A stretch of DNA of 25,318 nucleotides from a virus, in IMG/VR virus record IMGVR_UViG_3300025687_000298, positions 1-25,318 of that record. One strand, 5' to 3'. Numbering within the stretch: the stretch's first letter is position 1; each line of letters opens with the position of its first letter. The notes under the pieces were generated by a model. That model was not told the DNA's origin. It did no database searches and worked only from the letters and a program-made list of their open reading frames with translations. The translations under genes were made by a program, and so were the position numbers. This document shows, in pieces, positions 7,104-15,672 of this stretch.

Positions 7104-7124
7104 AACTCGCTCCTGATAGGAGTT
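7104..7124 (+). promoter_or_regulatory. Hairpin enclosing the capsid-gene Shine-Dalgarno
   Basis: The capsid gene's ribosome binding site AGGAG (7118-7122, six bases before ATG 7129) can pair with CTCCT (7110-7114) across a three-base loop. An alternative pairing is AACTC (7104-7108) with GAGTT (7120-7124). Either fold would hide the site, and the two exclude each other. This could tune capsid translation or be an RNA processing site; the effect is inferred. Confidence 0.45.
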
Positions 7125-7128
7125 AGTT

Positions 7129-8370
7129 ATGACAGTTTTATACGGAAATGGGTTAAACCTAGATACCGTCACCCAAGCCCTTAAAGAACACTATAAGCCT
7201 TTGACCGTTAAAAATATGGTCTACAAGGACAATCCTTTTCTCGCGCTGGTTAACAAGTATGAGCGTTTCGGTGGTGAAAACATGCCGATTCCAACTCAGT
7301 ACGGAATTGCAAACCGCCGTTCTGCTGACTTTCAAACTGGTCAGCTTCTCGGCACCGGAACTGCTCTAGCGCGTTTCGTGCTCACTCGTGTGAAGGATTA
7401 CTCTTTCGCAAGCATTACCGGCGAATCTATCAAGGCTACTGAAGGAAGTGCGGACGCATTCTTGAAGTATGCAACTCTTGAGATTGACGGCGCTATTCAG
7501 TCACTTACTCGATCGATTGCGATCGGTATGTATGGCGACGGTTCAGGTTCAATCGGTACTGTTGGAAGCATCCCTGACAACACTACTGGTACCAACCGAA
7601 CCATTACGCTAGCTAACGTTGAGACTGTCACCAACTTTGAAGTTGGCATGGTTCTCAAGTTTGCAAACGACGCTGCAACTAACCCTGACCCCGATACCTT
7701 CACTGTGACAAAAGTTGACCGTGACACAGGTATCCTAACAGGTACTATCGCCAACGGCGGTAACGGTGCTCCGACCAACCTTCTTTTCCAAGACGGTGAC
7801 TACACTGCCGGAGGAAACAGAAAGAAAATCTCAGGTCTTGAAGCTTGGATTCCTGCTGGTACTCCAGCGGCAAACTTCTTCGGCGTGGCTGATAGAACTG
7901 TAGACCGTACCCGTCTTGCAGGCGTTCCTTTTAACGGTGCTTCTCAGCCAATCGAAGAGGCACTTATCGGTGCAGCAAGCCGTCTTGCTCGCGAAGGTGG
8001 CTCACCAGACGTTTGCTTCATGGACTACACTCAGTTTGCAAACCTTGAGAAAGCTCTTGGCTCTAAGGTTGTTTACGACAAAGTAAGCAGCGACGACGCT
8101 GATATTGGCTTCCAAGCTCTCAGCATCATCGGACCAAAAGGCCCAATCAAGATTATTGCTGACCAGAACTGTACTCCAAACGTTGCATACATGCTTCAGA
8201 TGGATACCTGGACACTCAACAGCCTTGGCGCTGCTCCACATATCCTTGACCTTGATGGCAATCGTATGCTTCGTGAAGCTAACAACGACGCTTATGAAGT
8301 CCGAGTTGGTTTCTACGGAAACCTTAGCTGCAATGCACCAGGATACAACAGCCGCGTCGCTCTAGCATAA
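7129..8370 (+). CDS. Major capsid protein
   Basis: This 413-residue protein directly follows the scaffold gene and is the expected shell subunit, most likely with the HK97 fold. Features consistent with this are an N-terminal arm (to about residue 50), a long-helix region (ADAFLKYATLEIDGAIQSLTRSI) and a central Gly/Asn/Thr-rich insertion around 145-235. The C-terminal half includes the segments VRVGFYGNLSCNAPGY and PIKIIADQNC. Codon use appears more biased than in its neighbours (frequent GGT, GCT, CTT and AAC), as expected for the most abundant virion protein. A strong AGGAG ribosome binding site is set in a small hairpin. No protease gene lies nearby, so processing is not evident. Confidence 0.93.
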   Translation: MTVLYGNGLNLDTVTQALKEHYKPLTVKNMVYKDNPFLALVNKYERFGGENMPIPTQYGIANRRSADFQTGQLLGTGTALARFVLTRVKDYSFASITGESIKATEGSADAFLKYATLEIDGAIQSLTRSIAIGMYGDGSGSIGTVGSIPDNTTGTNRTITLANVETVTNFEVGMVLKFANDAATNPDPDTFTVTKVDRDTGILTGTIANGGNGAPTNLLFQDGDYTAGGNRKKISGLEAWIPAGTPAANFFGVADRTVDRTRLAGVPFNGASQPIEEALIGAASRLAREGGSPDVCFMDYTQFANLEKALGSKVVYDKVSSDDADIGFQALSIIGPKGPIKIIADQNCTPNVAYMLQMDTWTLNSLGAAPHILDLDGNRMLREANNDAYEVRVGFYGNLSCNAPGYNSRVALA

Positions 8371-8382
8371 GGAGAGTGAAAG

Positions 8383-8745
8383 ATGGCTAACAGAACTTTT
8401 CAAGACGTACAGGCGGTGGAGCGAGAGGTTAAAATTCTCGCCACGACTATTAGCGGTGTTAATGGCGCTACCTGCACTGCAACACCTAGCCTTGGCATCT
8501 CAAAGGTAGCGCAAGCTACTGGAGACGTGACCATCACGTTGGATGACAAGTACAATCAACTGCTTTGCGCTCAAGTCACTTTAGGTGATGGCGCAGGTGG
8601 TGCAGGTGCTTTGACTGCGGCAAAGATTAAAAGTGAAGATGTTGATGGCGCTAAAACCGTTGTTATCGATACGACGGGAACAGCAAATGCCAACGATGAA
8701 CTGCACGTAACCTTGTTCCTTAAAAACACAAGCGTGCCACGCTGA
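8383..8745 (+). CDS. Putative head decoration protein
   Basis: This 120-residue, beta-rich protein immediately follows the capsid gene with a GGAG ribosome binding site. The central part (GISKVAQATGDVTITLDDKYNQLL) and the ending TANANDELHVTLFLKNTSV resemble small proteins commonly found in this place in podo- and siphovirus genomes and thought to sit on the capsid surface. No catalytic motif or membrane segment is seen. The assignment rests on position and composition. Its TGA overlaps the ATG of the next gene by one base. Confidence 0.7.
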   Translation: MANRTFQDVQAVEREVKILATTISGVNGATCTATPSLGISKVAQATGDVTITLDDKYNQLLCAQVTLGDGAGGAGALTAAKIKSEDVDGAKTVVIDTTGTANANDELHVTLFLKNTSVPR

Positions 8746-8939
8746 TGAAGGGCAAGGGCAAAGGCCTTGCGGTCATGATTCTGGAGAAAGCCAAAGGCAA
8801 AGATGCTGAAAGCTCTTCAGATGATGATTACAGCAAGGCAAAAGAAGATGCGGGCAAGCGTATGGCTATGGCCATCAAGGAAGAAGACGGCAATGCGTTC
8901 GTCGAAGCTCTTGATGACTACCTAGACATGCGCATGTAA
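8745..8939 (+). CDS. Small highly charged protein after the capsid genes
   Basis: This 64-residue protein has a Lys/Gly-rich start (MKGKGKG), an acidic serine stretch (ESSSDDDYS) and a final acidic helix (NAFVEALDDYLDM). It has no recognisable enzyme domain. Small acidic proteins with a similar closing helix often follow capsid genes in phages, where their role is mostly unknown. It is coupled to the previous gene through TGATG, which supports real translation. Confidence 0.65.
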   Translation: MKGKGKGLAVMILEKAKGKDAESSSDDDYSKAKEDAGKRMAMAIKEEDGNAFVEALDDYLDMRM

Positions 8940-8950
8940 GGAGTGGGGCA

Positions 8951-9631
8951 ATGGCGACGTTCACTGAATCTGATTTAAGAACTCGTGCGCGTCGCCGCGC
9001 CGACATGGAGAATAGTACCTTCGTAACGGACGCGGAGATTCAGGACTACCTGAACTCAAGCATCTCCGAGTTACATGACTACATGGTCAAAAGCTACGAA
9101 GACTATTTTGTCTCTGAGCAAGCTTATAGCGTCCCCATTGCGACCGGGGGCGCTAACTTGCCAGACGACTTTTACAAGGCTCTGGGCGTTGATTACAATT
9201 CCGGTGGGATTACATCGACGCTCAGGGCTTACTCCTTCTCTGAGCGAAACGTCTACAATACGCCCTATGCAGTTATCGATCGATTGGCTGAGCCAATGTA
9301 CAAGGTCGAAGGGAACAAGATTAAACTTATTCCCAACAACTCACAGTCTGGCTCTATCACGCTCTACTATGTCCCGCAGGCAACGCAGTTTTCGTCTACG
9401 GTGACAGAGATTGAGAATGTAATCCCTGGCTTTGAGGAGTACGTGGTTGTGGCGACTGCAATCCGTATGTTGATGAAAGAGGAGTCTGACGTTTCCGCCC
9501 TGGAGCGTGAGCGTCAGCAACTCGCTAGTCGTATTATCAGAGCCATCACACCACGTGATGTAAGTGGCTCGTTTGCTATTCGCGATGTTCGCAAGGGTCG
9601 ATTCAGAGACGACTTTATTCTTCGCTACTAG
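8951..9631 (+). CDS. Head-tail adaptor-like protein
   Basis: This 226-residue protein probably joins the portal ring to the tail. It begins with a helical segment (TESDLRTRARRRADMENS, then DAEIQDYLNSSISELHDY), which is the pattern of phage adaptor or connector proteins. A beta-rich middle follows (IKLIPNNSQSGSITLYYVP), and then helices (GFEEYVVVATAIRMLMKEES, ALERERQQLASRIIRAI). Position after the capsid genes and before the nozzle-like gene supports the call, which is by layout rather than by a signature motif. GGAG about eight bases upstream serves as ribosome binding site. Confidence 0.75.
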   Translation: MATFTESDLRTRARRRADMENSTFVTDAEIQDYLNSSISELHDYMVKSYEDYFVSEQAYSVPIATGGANLPDDFYKALGVDYNSGGITSTLRAYSFSERNVYNTPYAVIDRLAEPMYKVEGNKIKLIPNNSQSGSITLYYVPQATQFSSTVTEIENVIPGFEEYVVVATAIRMLMKEESDVSALERERQQLASRIIRAITPRDVSGSFAIRDVRKGRFRDDFILRY

Positions 9632-9641
9632 GGGGTGACGT

Positions 9642-9953
9642 ATGACTAGGTTCTATAGTCAATTTCATTTGTCATCCGATGCAAACAATCTTCAAAATGC
9701 TGTTCTTAAACTTGCTCGTGGCCTTGAAGAAGCGCCGTTTCAGTACGGGGTTTTACTTGAAGGTGTAAAGTTAAAGACGGGTCAAGATAATCAAGTTGGC
9801 CATTCTCTCAGGCATAAAGCTGCGGGTTACTTTGTATTAACGAAAAGTGCGCAGGCTGATATATTCGACGGAGTTAATGGCATAGGTGAGTCGCGTGAGC
9901 ATATAAAACTTCGGTGCAGCGCGGATGTTACCGTAAATCTTTGGGTATTCTAA
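9642..9953 (+). CDS. Small virion-associated family protein
   Basis: This 103-residue protein contains the block GVKLKTGQDNQVGHSLRHKAAGYFVL and ends IKLRCSADVTVNLWVF. From memory, this matches a small phage family with the pattern 'H-x-L-x-R-K-P-x-G-W-x-V ... LxxSAxVTVxLWVF' found beside head-tail genes of many phages; the role is unknown, probably structural. The arrangement (between adaptor and nozzle-like protein) agrees with that. Its TAA overlaps the ATG of the next gene (TAATG). Confidence 0.7.
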   Translation: MTRFYSQFHLSSDANNLQNAVLKLARGLEEAPFQYGVLLEGVKLKTGQDNQVGHSLRHKAAGYFVLTKSAQADIFDGVNGIGESREHIKLRCSADVTVNLWVF

Positions 9954-12900
9954 TGGCGCTCCAGAAAAAAACCTTATCGCTACCATTTAGCTCTGGCCTT
10001 GATGAGAAGTCTTCATTTGTTACTTCTCAGCCTGGTGCGCTTAGTAATGCTGAAAACGCATCAATGCTAAAGACTGGTCAGATAAGCAAGCGAAACGGCT
10101 ACAGCATCCATAGAGATAGTGAGTCTGTCGATGATGGAGAAGGCGGCACGACTATCTACCGTTTTCAAAACGGTACCGCTATTGGTAAATTTAAAGATCA
10201 AATGATCGTATCTGATGGTCAGCAGCTTTACACCGAATATGCTAGCGGAGCATTAAAGAGAAGCGGTGATTTCCTAAACTGCGAATTTAAAAATGAGTCA
10301 GTGTATAATGCTGACTTTAAAAAAGTTGGAGCATTTAAACTTCAGCAATATACGATTAGCAGCAAAGTTTACAACTTTGTGGCGTGGGTTGAAGTAACTC
10401 CTGTTGGCCCCCTTTCTGGTCAAGCGTACGTTATTTATGCTGGTATTCAAGAAGACGACACTAAGACGTGGGTTCGTGACCCAATTATTGTAGACAGTGT
10501 TACAAGGGCATCTTTAAATTACAAGGAGGGGATCTCGCGGCTTCCTTCTGTGCATCTTCAGAAAATAGGCACTGACGCTTATATTGTTTACTCCATCTAT
10601 GACTCTGGGTCTTCTAAGAATAAGATTAAGATTGCCAGAGTGGAGATGAACAGTCTCCCTAACTGGACAGGTGCAGCGCCAATCACGAAGAATGATCTTC
10701 TTGATAATGCAGGGACGCCCGCAGTTCTTCAATGCGACGAAGTCCTGTCGTCAATTAGCGTAGAGTCTGTTAATGACAGTGGTTCCGAAGCAATCTTTGT
10801 TGCGTTTCATCTTTACGCTTCGCCTTCTGTGACCACAGTAAAGCTCGCCAGGTATCGCCAATCCGATATTAACGGCGGTACCTATAAAGCACATCAGTAT
10901 GTTGATGTAACCACTACGGTTAACATGACTAAATCGTCTATTCAGAATGACGGTTTCGCCATTGTCCCGGGATTAGCTTGCCGTGTCGACCCCGATGACA
11001 CGCACACAAACAAACTTTCAGTTTATTACACGCGAGAAGCCAGTAAAGCGGGTTCATACAAAGTAAGCAGCACGGCATTTGACCCAGCGTCCTTATCATC
11101 AAGTCCTGTTACTTTTGACTTTGACCCTAGCGATGGCGCGATTTTGCATAATGCTACACATGTACAAATGGGTACAAGTTCAGAGGCGTATTACTATTTA
11201 ACAGTGATTCATCAGCCTATTAATGCCAGCTCTACTCCTCGCCAAAATCACAGTGGTCTTGATGAAGATTCTGATACTGGTGGATTGCTTGAGATTGGGG
11301 ATATAGAATGCGGCTCAGGTCACTCAACCCCAACAACTGATTTCATAGTGGATGTGACCCCTGCTGGAGGCGGTACTGCTACATCTGCTAAAGCAAAGTT
11401 ATATCTAGGTTATTCAAGGTTAATCGGGGCGCACGGCGGATTTACGGTTTCAATCTTAGAGCCTGGGTCAGGTTTTGAGTATAATCTTTTATCGTTATCT
11501 TCAAATACTGAGAAGGCGATATTAACGTCAGCAGAACAAACAAATTTAGAGACTGCTATAAATACAGCTCTTTCCCCAAGTCATGCTTTTACCTATGCAG
11601 ACTCTTTCGTTAATTTAGATAAAACATCCGTAAAACCATTAGCACATACTGTCTATGCTGCTTTTGGAGATAGAACTAGCACAGGCCAAAAGTCATCGTA
11701 TGTGCTGGCTCAAAACGCTACACTCGTATGCGATGCTATGAGGTTTAATGCATTTAATGCAAAGTCTGGTGTAGGTAGTGGACTAGGTAAAACTCCTTAC
11801 GTTGTTATCTCCAGGACTAATGCCGATGGCGCTGACTTCAACACTGTCGAATACCTAGTTAGGCCAGATACTACACTCACTGGAAACATTCTTTACAAAA
11901 GTATTGTTGGCGCAACTGTGCCCACACAAGGCTGCTTGAATCTCACTGATGACTATCAGGCCCGAATCTCTGCAAACTATCGATTGCTCGATGGTATTTC
12001 TCGGGTATCTCAGACTGGAGCATCTGGTCTTGGCACTGTTTCTAAGTTTGTATTTGGATCAAATAGATTAGCTACTGAAGGGTTCTTCGCAGAGACTCAA
12101 AACATTACAGCAGCAACTATGTCTGAAAAATACAAAGATCAGACATACACTGGCTCAATTACAGAGCTTAACCTTGATCCAGATAGAGATCACAAGTTTC
12201 TTGATGTTGGCAATGCGCTTCTTGGATCAGGCGGTGTTCTTTACAGCTATGACGGCGTTGATGTTGTTGAGAATGGTTTTTACGAGTACCCAGGAATAAC
12301 TACACTTGTTGGTTCGGCCTCAAATTACTTGAGCAGGCTCTCATCGGCTAAAACTTATTCTGTCTCGTTCACCTACGATTACGTGGATGCGCAGGGTAAC
12401 ATTCACTTCTCTGTAAATACGCCGATTCAACAGGTTGATTTAGGTGCAAATGACAGCATTATTATCGCAAGAGTTTACGGGTTAGACCTTACAACTAAGT
12501 ATCTTAAAACTCGCGTTACTATGTATCGGTCTGGAGTTAACGAAGGGCCATTACTTAAGAAGGTATCGTCTATTCTTATGAACTCAAATGACTCGGTGAT
12601 TACTTTTATCGACCGAGGAGAGACCGAAGAAGAATACGAGCAGCTTCCAATTATTTATACAACAGGTGGGGTTTTACCTAATTACCAACCTGGCTGTGTT
12701 ACTGATCTTATTGAGCACAAAGGCAGAGTCTTTGTAACTACACCAACTGAGTTTGTTCGATTCTCAAAACCACTGACCCAAGGGGAAGTCTCAGGGTATC
12801 CATTGCCGCAGTTTGTAATTGACATACCTGGCGATGCTGGTGAGATAACAGGCGTTGAGTCAAACATAAACTTTCTTACTTTGTTCACCAGGAACAATGT

Positions 12901-13762
12901 ATTTGCTGTACAGGGCGATGGCCCCAATGCAATCGGCCAGGGATTCTTTGCCCAGCCGTCTTTGATTGGAGCAGGCCAAGGGGCGATTCCTGGTAGTCCG
13001 CATCTATCTCACGCCTTTGGCACTTTTTATGTAGCAGACAGGGGAATCTACCTGATTACCACCAACGGTCAGATTCAATATGTTGGTGCGCCGGTTGAAG
13101 ACCTTGTAAATACATATGGTGTAAAAAACATAACCGTCTTTGATTATCAAAATGAGATTCGTTTTGCTGGCGAATCATTAGACGGAAATAATGTAGCCAT
13201 GCTGGTCTACAACACATTCTTTAGGCAATGGACTAATTGGACAATTCAGGATTCCACCAGTGACGCATTTGCAGGTCAGGTCTTTGATGGTTCAGGTGGT
13301 GATCCTAAAGAAGCGCATTACATCCTAAAGAAGTCAGGTAAGATTATCCGTCAATCATCTACGTTGTTTCGCGACCAAACAGCTTTAAGCCCCGTCGCAT
13401 ACAGCGAGTACAGGTTAGACATAACTTTAAACAACTTGTCTATGGCTGGTCTGCAATCCATTCAGCGTGTTTACCGAATGTTGTTGTTGTTCCAAGAGTT
13501 AAATTCAACAACGTTTACAATTTATTTGACTGATGATCGTGGCAACACAGACGAATACAACATACTGGCTGATGCTTTTCCGACCGATCAATTACGGATA
13601 CATTTATCAAATCAAAAGAGCCGATACGTGAAAGCGCGTATTCGGTGCAGCGCAAACGTATCCGACTATGAAGGTGTTACTCTTAACGGAATTGCCTTTG
13701 AAGTTGGTTCGCGTGCGGGAACCTTCAAGTTGCCAGCAGCTCAAACAGCCCCGGAGATATAA
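9953..13762 (+). CDS. Giant tail nozzle-like structural protein
   Basis: This 1269-residue protein starts at ATG 9953 (TAATG with the previous stop); an upstream GTG at 9914 extends the frame by 13 residues but is unlikely to be used. The N-terminus (LPFSSGLDEKSSFV... NAENASMLKTGQISKRNGY) and the C-terminal half resemble podovirus tail tube B/nozzle proteins. C-terminal landmarks are VTDLIEHKGRVFVTTPTEFV, NFLTLFTRNNVFAVQGDGP and VYNTFFRQWTNWT. These proteins form a beta-propeller-like hexamer below the adaptor. It is well over the usual 600-900 residues. The extra sequence seems to lie around residues 420-700, a Gly/Ser/Thr-rich region with rather AT-rich codons. Confidence 0.8.
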   Translation: MALQKKTLSLPFSSGLDEKSSFVTSQPGALSNAENASMLKTGQISKRNGYSIHRDSESVDDGEGGTTIYRFQNGTAIGKFKDQMIVSDGQQLYTEYASGALKRSGDFLNCEFKNESVYNADFKKVGAFKLQQYTISSKVYNFVAWVEVTPVGPLSGQAYVIYAGIQEDDTKTWVRDPIIVDSVTRASLNYKEGISRLPSVHLQKIGTDAYIVYSIYDSGSSKNKIKIARVEMNSLPNWTGAAPITKNDLLDNAGTPAVLQCDEVLSSISVESVNDSGSEAIFVAFHLYASPSVTTVKLARYRQSDINGGTYKAHQYVDVTTTVNMTKSSIQNDGFAIVPGLACRVDPDDTHTNKLSVYYTREASKAGSYKVSSTAFDPASLSSSPVTFDFDPSDGAILHNATHVQMGTSSEAYYYLTVIHQPINASSTPRQNHSGLDEDSDTGGLLEIGDIECGSGHSTPTTDFIVDVTPAGGGTATSAKAKLYLGYSRLIGAHGGFTVSILEPGSGFEYNLLSLSSNTEKAILTSAEQTNLETAINTALSPSHAFTYADSFVNLDKTSVKPLAHTVYAAFGDRTSTGQKSSYVLAQNATLVCDAMRFNAFNAKSGVGSGLGKTPYVVISRTNADGADFNTVEYLVRPDTTLTGNILYKSIVGATVPTQGCLNLTDDYQARISANYRLLDGISRVSQTGASGLGTVSKFVFGSNRLATEGFFAETQNITAATMSEKYKDQTYTGSITELNLDPDRDHKFLDVGNALLGSGGVLYSYDGVDVVENGFYEYPGITTLVGSASNYLSRLSSAKTYSVSFTYDYVDAQGNIHFSVNTPIQQVDLGANDSIIIARVYGLDLTTKYLKTRVTMYRSGVNEGPLLKKVSSILMNSNDSVITFIDRGETEEEYEQLPIIYTTGGVLPNYQPGCVTDLIEHKGRVFVTTPTEFVRFSKPLTQGEVSGYPLPQFVIDIPGDAGEITGVESNINFLTLFTRNNVFAVQGDGPNAIGQGFFAQPSLIGAGQGAIPGSPHLSHAFGTFYVADRGIYLITTNGQIQYVGAPVEDLVNTYGVKNITVFDYQNEIRFAGESLDGNNVAMLVYNTFFRQWTNWTIQDSTSDAFAGQVFDGSGGDPKEAHYILKKSGKIIRQSSTLFRDQTALSPVAYSEYRLDITLNNLSMAGLQSIQRVYRMLLLFQELNSTTFTIYLTDDRGNTDEYNILADAFPTDQLRIHLSNQKSRYVKARIRCSANVSDYEGVTLNGIAFEVGSRAGTFKLPAAQTAPEI

Positions 13763-14797
13763 ATGGAACCAGAAGCTCAACTTATCGCAGCACAGGCTGC
13801 TGAAGAACTGGCAAGACAGCAAGCCACTGGTCAGGTTGATGAGATTCAGCGTGGTCGTATGGCGCAGCAGATTCTTGGTGGTGCAGCACAGCAGGCAAAG
13901 GCGCGTGAAGCGCAACAGAGGCAGGCAGAATTTGCTCGTCGTAAAAGACTTGGCGATGTTGTCGCGGCTGGCGAGGCAGAAAAGCGATTGCGTAAATATC
14001 GCAAGAAGACGCAAGATATTGGCCGTATGTTTCAGGCGGGTCTTGGTACTGCAAGCGCATTAGCAGGACAGTATGGTAGTTACCTGGCCGAGCAAAGTGC
14101 TTTAGCAGAGGGCTTGAAGGCTGCTGAAGCCAAGGGCGGTGTTCAGGGAGCGGTCGACTTCCTTAACGAGAACCCTAACTATGATCCAGGGCAGGATACG
14201 CTTCAGAGATTGTACGCTGGCTCTCAGATGGGGCAGCAGGATGCTACTAAAAGAGCGATGGAGCAAGAAGCGTTAGCTAGAAGTGTTTTTAATGCAGCAT
14301 CGGCAAGACGCTTTGAAAGACAGTTTGATCCTGAATTTTCTATAATTAGAGGCGATGCTCCTGACATGATTTCGCCTTTGGCAGCAAACATTGAGTCTAC
14401 GCGCCTTGATGATTCAGCGACATTAGGGCCTTCTGGTATAGTTTCTGGTTTCGATGCAGCGGTCTCCCCTACACGACAAACCATGACGCCCTATGAGGAG
14501 TCTGCAAGAGCAGCACTAACAATGAACCTTCAGGGTCAGGACGAAGGCCTTTCAAAGTTAAATACTTTTCTCGACAAATTTCGTTCCGGTGTAGCTACTC
14601 CTGACGACGTGGCCAATTATTACGGCGACATTGCGGATTTTGCTCAAAAGACAAAATCTTTAGAGTACATACTCAACAACGCTACAATCAGCGATGATTT
14701 GCGCATGAAGGTTGCCCGAGACATGCAGAGAAGACAAAATATTTACGAAGACCTAATGGGCACAATTCAGGCCGGTGTTAAGTTTGGGGGTATGTAA
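13763..14797 (+). CDS. Helical putative internal/ejection protein
   Basis: This 344-residue protein is Ala/Gln/Glu/Arg-rich and mostly helical. It has a coiled-coil-like N-terminus (AEELARQQATGQVDEIQRGR), a basic stretch (KRLRKYRKKTQ) and a small Gly/Ala-rich hydrophobic patch (MFQAGLGTASALAGQYGSYL, about 89-108). Phage proteins ejected with DNA in podoviruses have this composition and lie after the nozzle gene. GGAG eight bases upstream of the ATG is a good ribosome binding site, and the stop overlaps the next start (TAATG). No enzymatic motif is seen. The specific function is unknown. Confidence 0.65.
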   Translation: MEPEAQLIAAQAAEELARQQATGQVDEIQRGRMAQQILGGAAQQAKAREAQQRQAEFARRKRLGDVVAAGEAEKRLRKYRKKTQDIGRMFQAGLGTASALAGQYGSYLAEQSALAEGLKAAEAKGGVQGAVDFLNENPNYDPGQDTLQRLYAGSQMGQQDATKRAMEQEALARSVFNAASARRFERQFDPEFSIIRGDAPDMISPLAANIESTRLDDSATLGPSGIVSGFDAAVSPTRQTMTPYEESARAALTMNLQGQDEGLSKLNTFLDKFRSGVATPDDVANYYGDIADFAQKTKSLEYILNNATISDDLRMKVARDMQRRQNIYEDLMGTIQAGVKFGGM

Positions 14798-15672
14798 TGG
14801 CAGATAGATACGAAGAACCAACCGGCGCTCCGGGGCAAGAAGTAACCCCTGAGAGAAACCAACCTGCTTACACTGGTATTCAAAACAATGCTTACCGCAA
14901 TCAAGAGTCTCTGCGCTACAGGGGGCAACAGGCAGGATTAGAAGGTCCGCAGCTTCAGCAATTTATGCAATTAGGCAGAGAGGCTCGCGATCTTCGTCGT
15001 CGTGATCGCAGAAGCCAAGCAGCCCAAGATATTTTTCGCCAACAGCGCGAGCTTGCAGCAGCTCAGATGGGTGTCGGTGCAGCAGCGCGTGGCCCATTTG
15101 CCGGAGCAACTCAGCAGGCGGCGCAAAGAGCAGTGGGGGCCAGTGGTGCGCAAGCAGCAGCGCAAGCAGCAGCAGCAGACTTAGCGCGTCTACGCCAGGC
15201 TGATGAAATGATGCAGCAGTTGCAGACTCAGGGCGAAATTCAAAAGTATCAAGAAGAGCAGGCTCGAAAAGCAGCAGAAGAAGAGCGAAATTCAATGTTT
15301 GGAGGCGGAATAGGCAGTGCTATTGGTGCTGGATTAGGTGCTTTGGGCTTCTTTGTTAACCCTGCCGTTGGTATGGCAACTATGTCTGCGGGCGGTCAGC
15401 TTGGGGGTGCTTTTGGCCAGATGGTTTCTGACGAAAACATGAAGTCCAACATCAAGGATGGGAATGCAAAGACCCGCAAGATGCTAGACGCTCTCTCCGC
15501 TAAGGAATACGATATTGGTGGGGAGCGCGACTACGGCGTGATGGCGCAAGACATGCCGAAAGATATGGTTAAAGAAGTCGGTGGCGTGAAGACGATCCCT
15601 GAAGGTTTTGGTAAGTTGCTCGCGGGTATGGCGAACCTTAACGACCGTATCAAAAAACTGGAGGGTAAGTGA
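14797..15672 (+). CDS. Internal virion-like protein with S74-like chaperone-type C-terminus
   Basis: The 291-residue protein has three parts. First is a Gln/Ala-rich helical section with low-complexity Ala/Gln runs (about 1-165). Second is a Gly-rich hydrophobic segment (GSAIGAGLGALGFFVNPAVG, about 173-192) that could insert in a membrane. Third is a C-terminal domain beginning SDENMKSNIKDG, followed by MLDALSAKEYDIGG and DYGVMAQDMPK and closing in a short coiled coil (LNDRIKKLEGK). The last part follows the pattern of the S74 intramolecular chaperone domain found at the end of trimeric tail fibres. Here the host protein looks like an ejection or pre-neck protein. The usual cleavage residues cannot be confirmed by eye. 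It is coupled to both neighbours. Confidence 0.7.
   Translation: MADRYEEPTGAPGQEVTPERNQPAYTGIQNNAYRNQESLRYRGQQAGLEGPQLQQFMQLGREARDLRRRDRRSQAAQDIFRQQRELAAAQMGVGAAARGPFAGATQQAAQRAVGASGAQAAAQAAAADLARLRQADEMMQQLQTQGEIQKYQEEQARKAAEEERNSMFGGGIGSAIGAGLGALGFFVNPAVGMATMSAGGQLGGAFGQMVSDENMKSNIKDGNAKTRKMLDALSAKEYDIGGERDYGVMAQDMPKDMVKEVGGVKTIPEGFGKLLAGMANLNDRIKKLEGK

Noticed and set aside
9914-9955. GTG 9914 as start of the nozzle-like gene, or frameshift fusion with the preceding small gene
   Set aside because: ATG 9953 forms a TAATG overlap with the previous stop like other junctions here, and no slippery sequence is seen; the 13 extra residues are shadow coding.
13668-14063. Open + frame of 131 codons spanning the end of the nozzle gene and start of the next gene
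   Set aside because: The product is Arg/Leu/Gln-rich, as expected from out-of-frame reading, and crosses a clear gene boundary with its own ribosome binding site.
15160-15180. CAG/GCA short tandem repeat
   Set aside because: It simply encodes an Ala/Gln low-complexity segment in a helical protein; no sign of a regulatory repeat.
15427-15672. A self-cleaving S74 peptidase call
   Set aside because: Only the chaperone-type pattern is seen; the cleavage Ser/Lys dyad could not be placed with confidence, so cleavage is not claimed.
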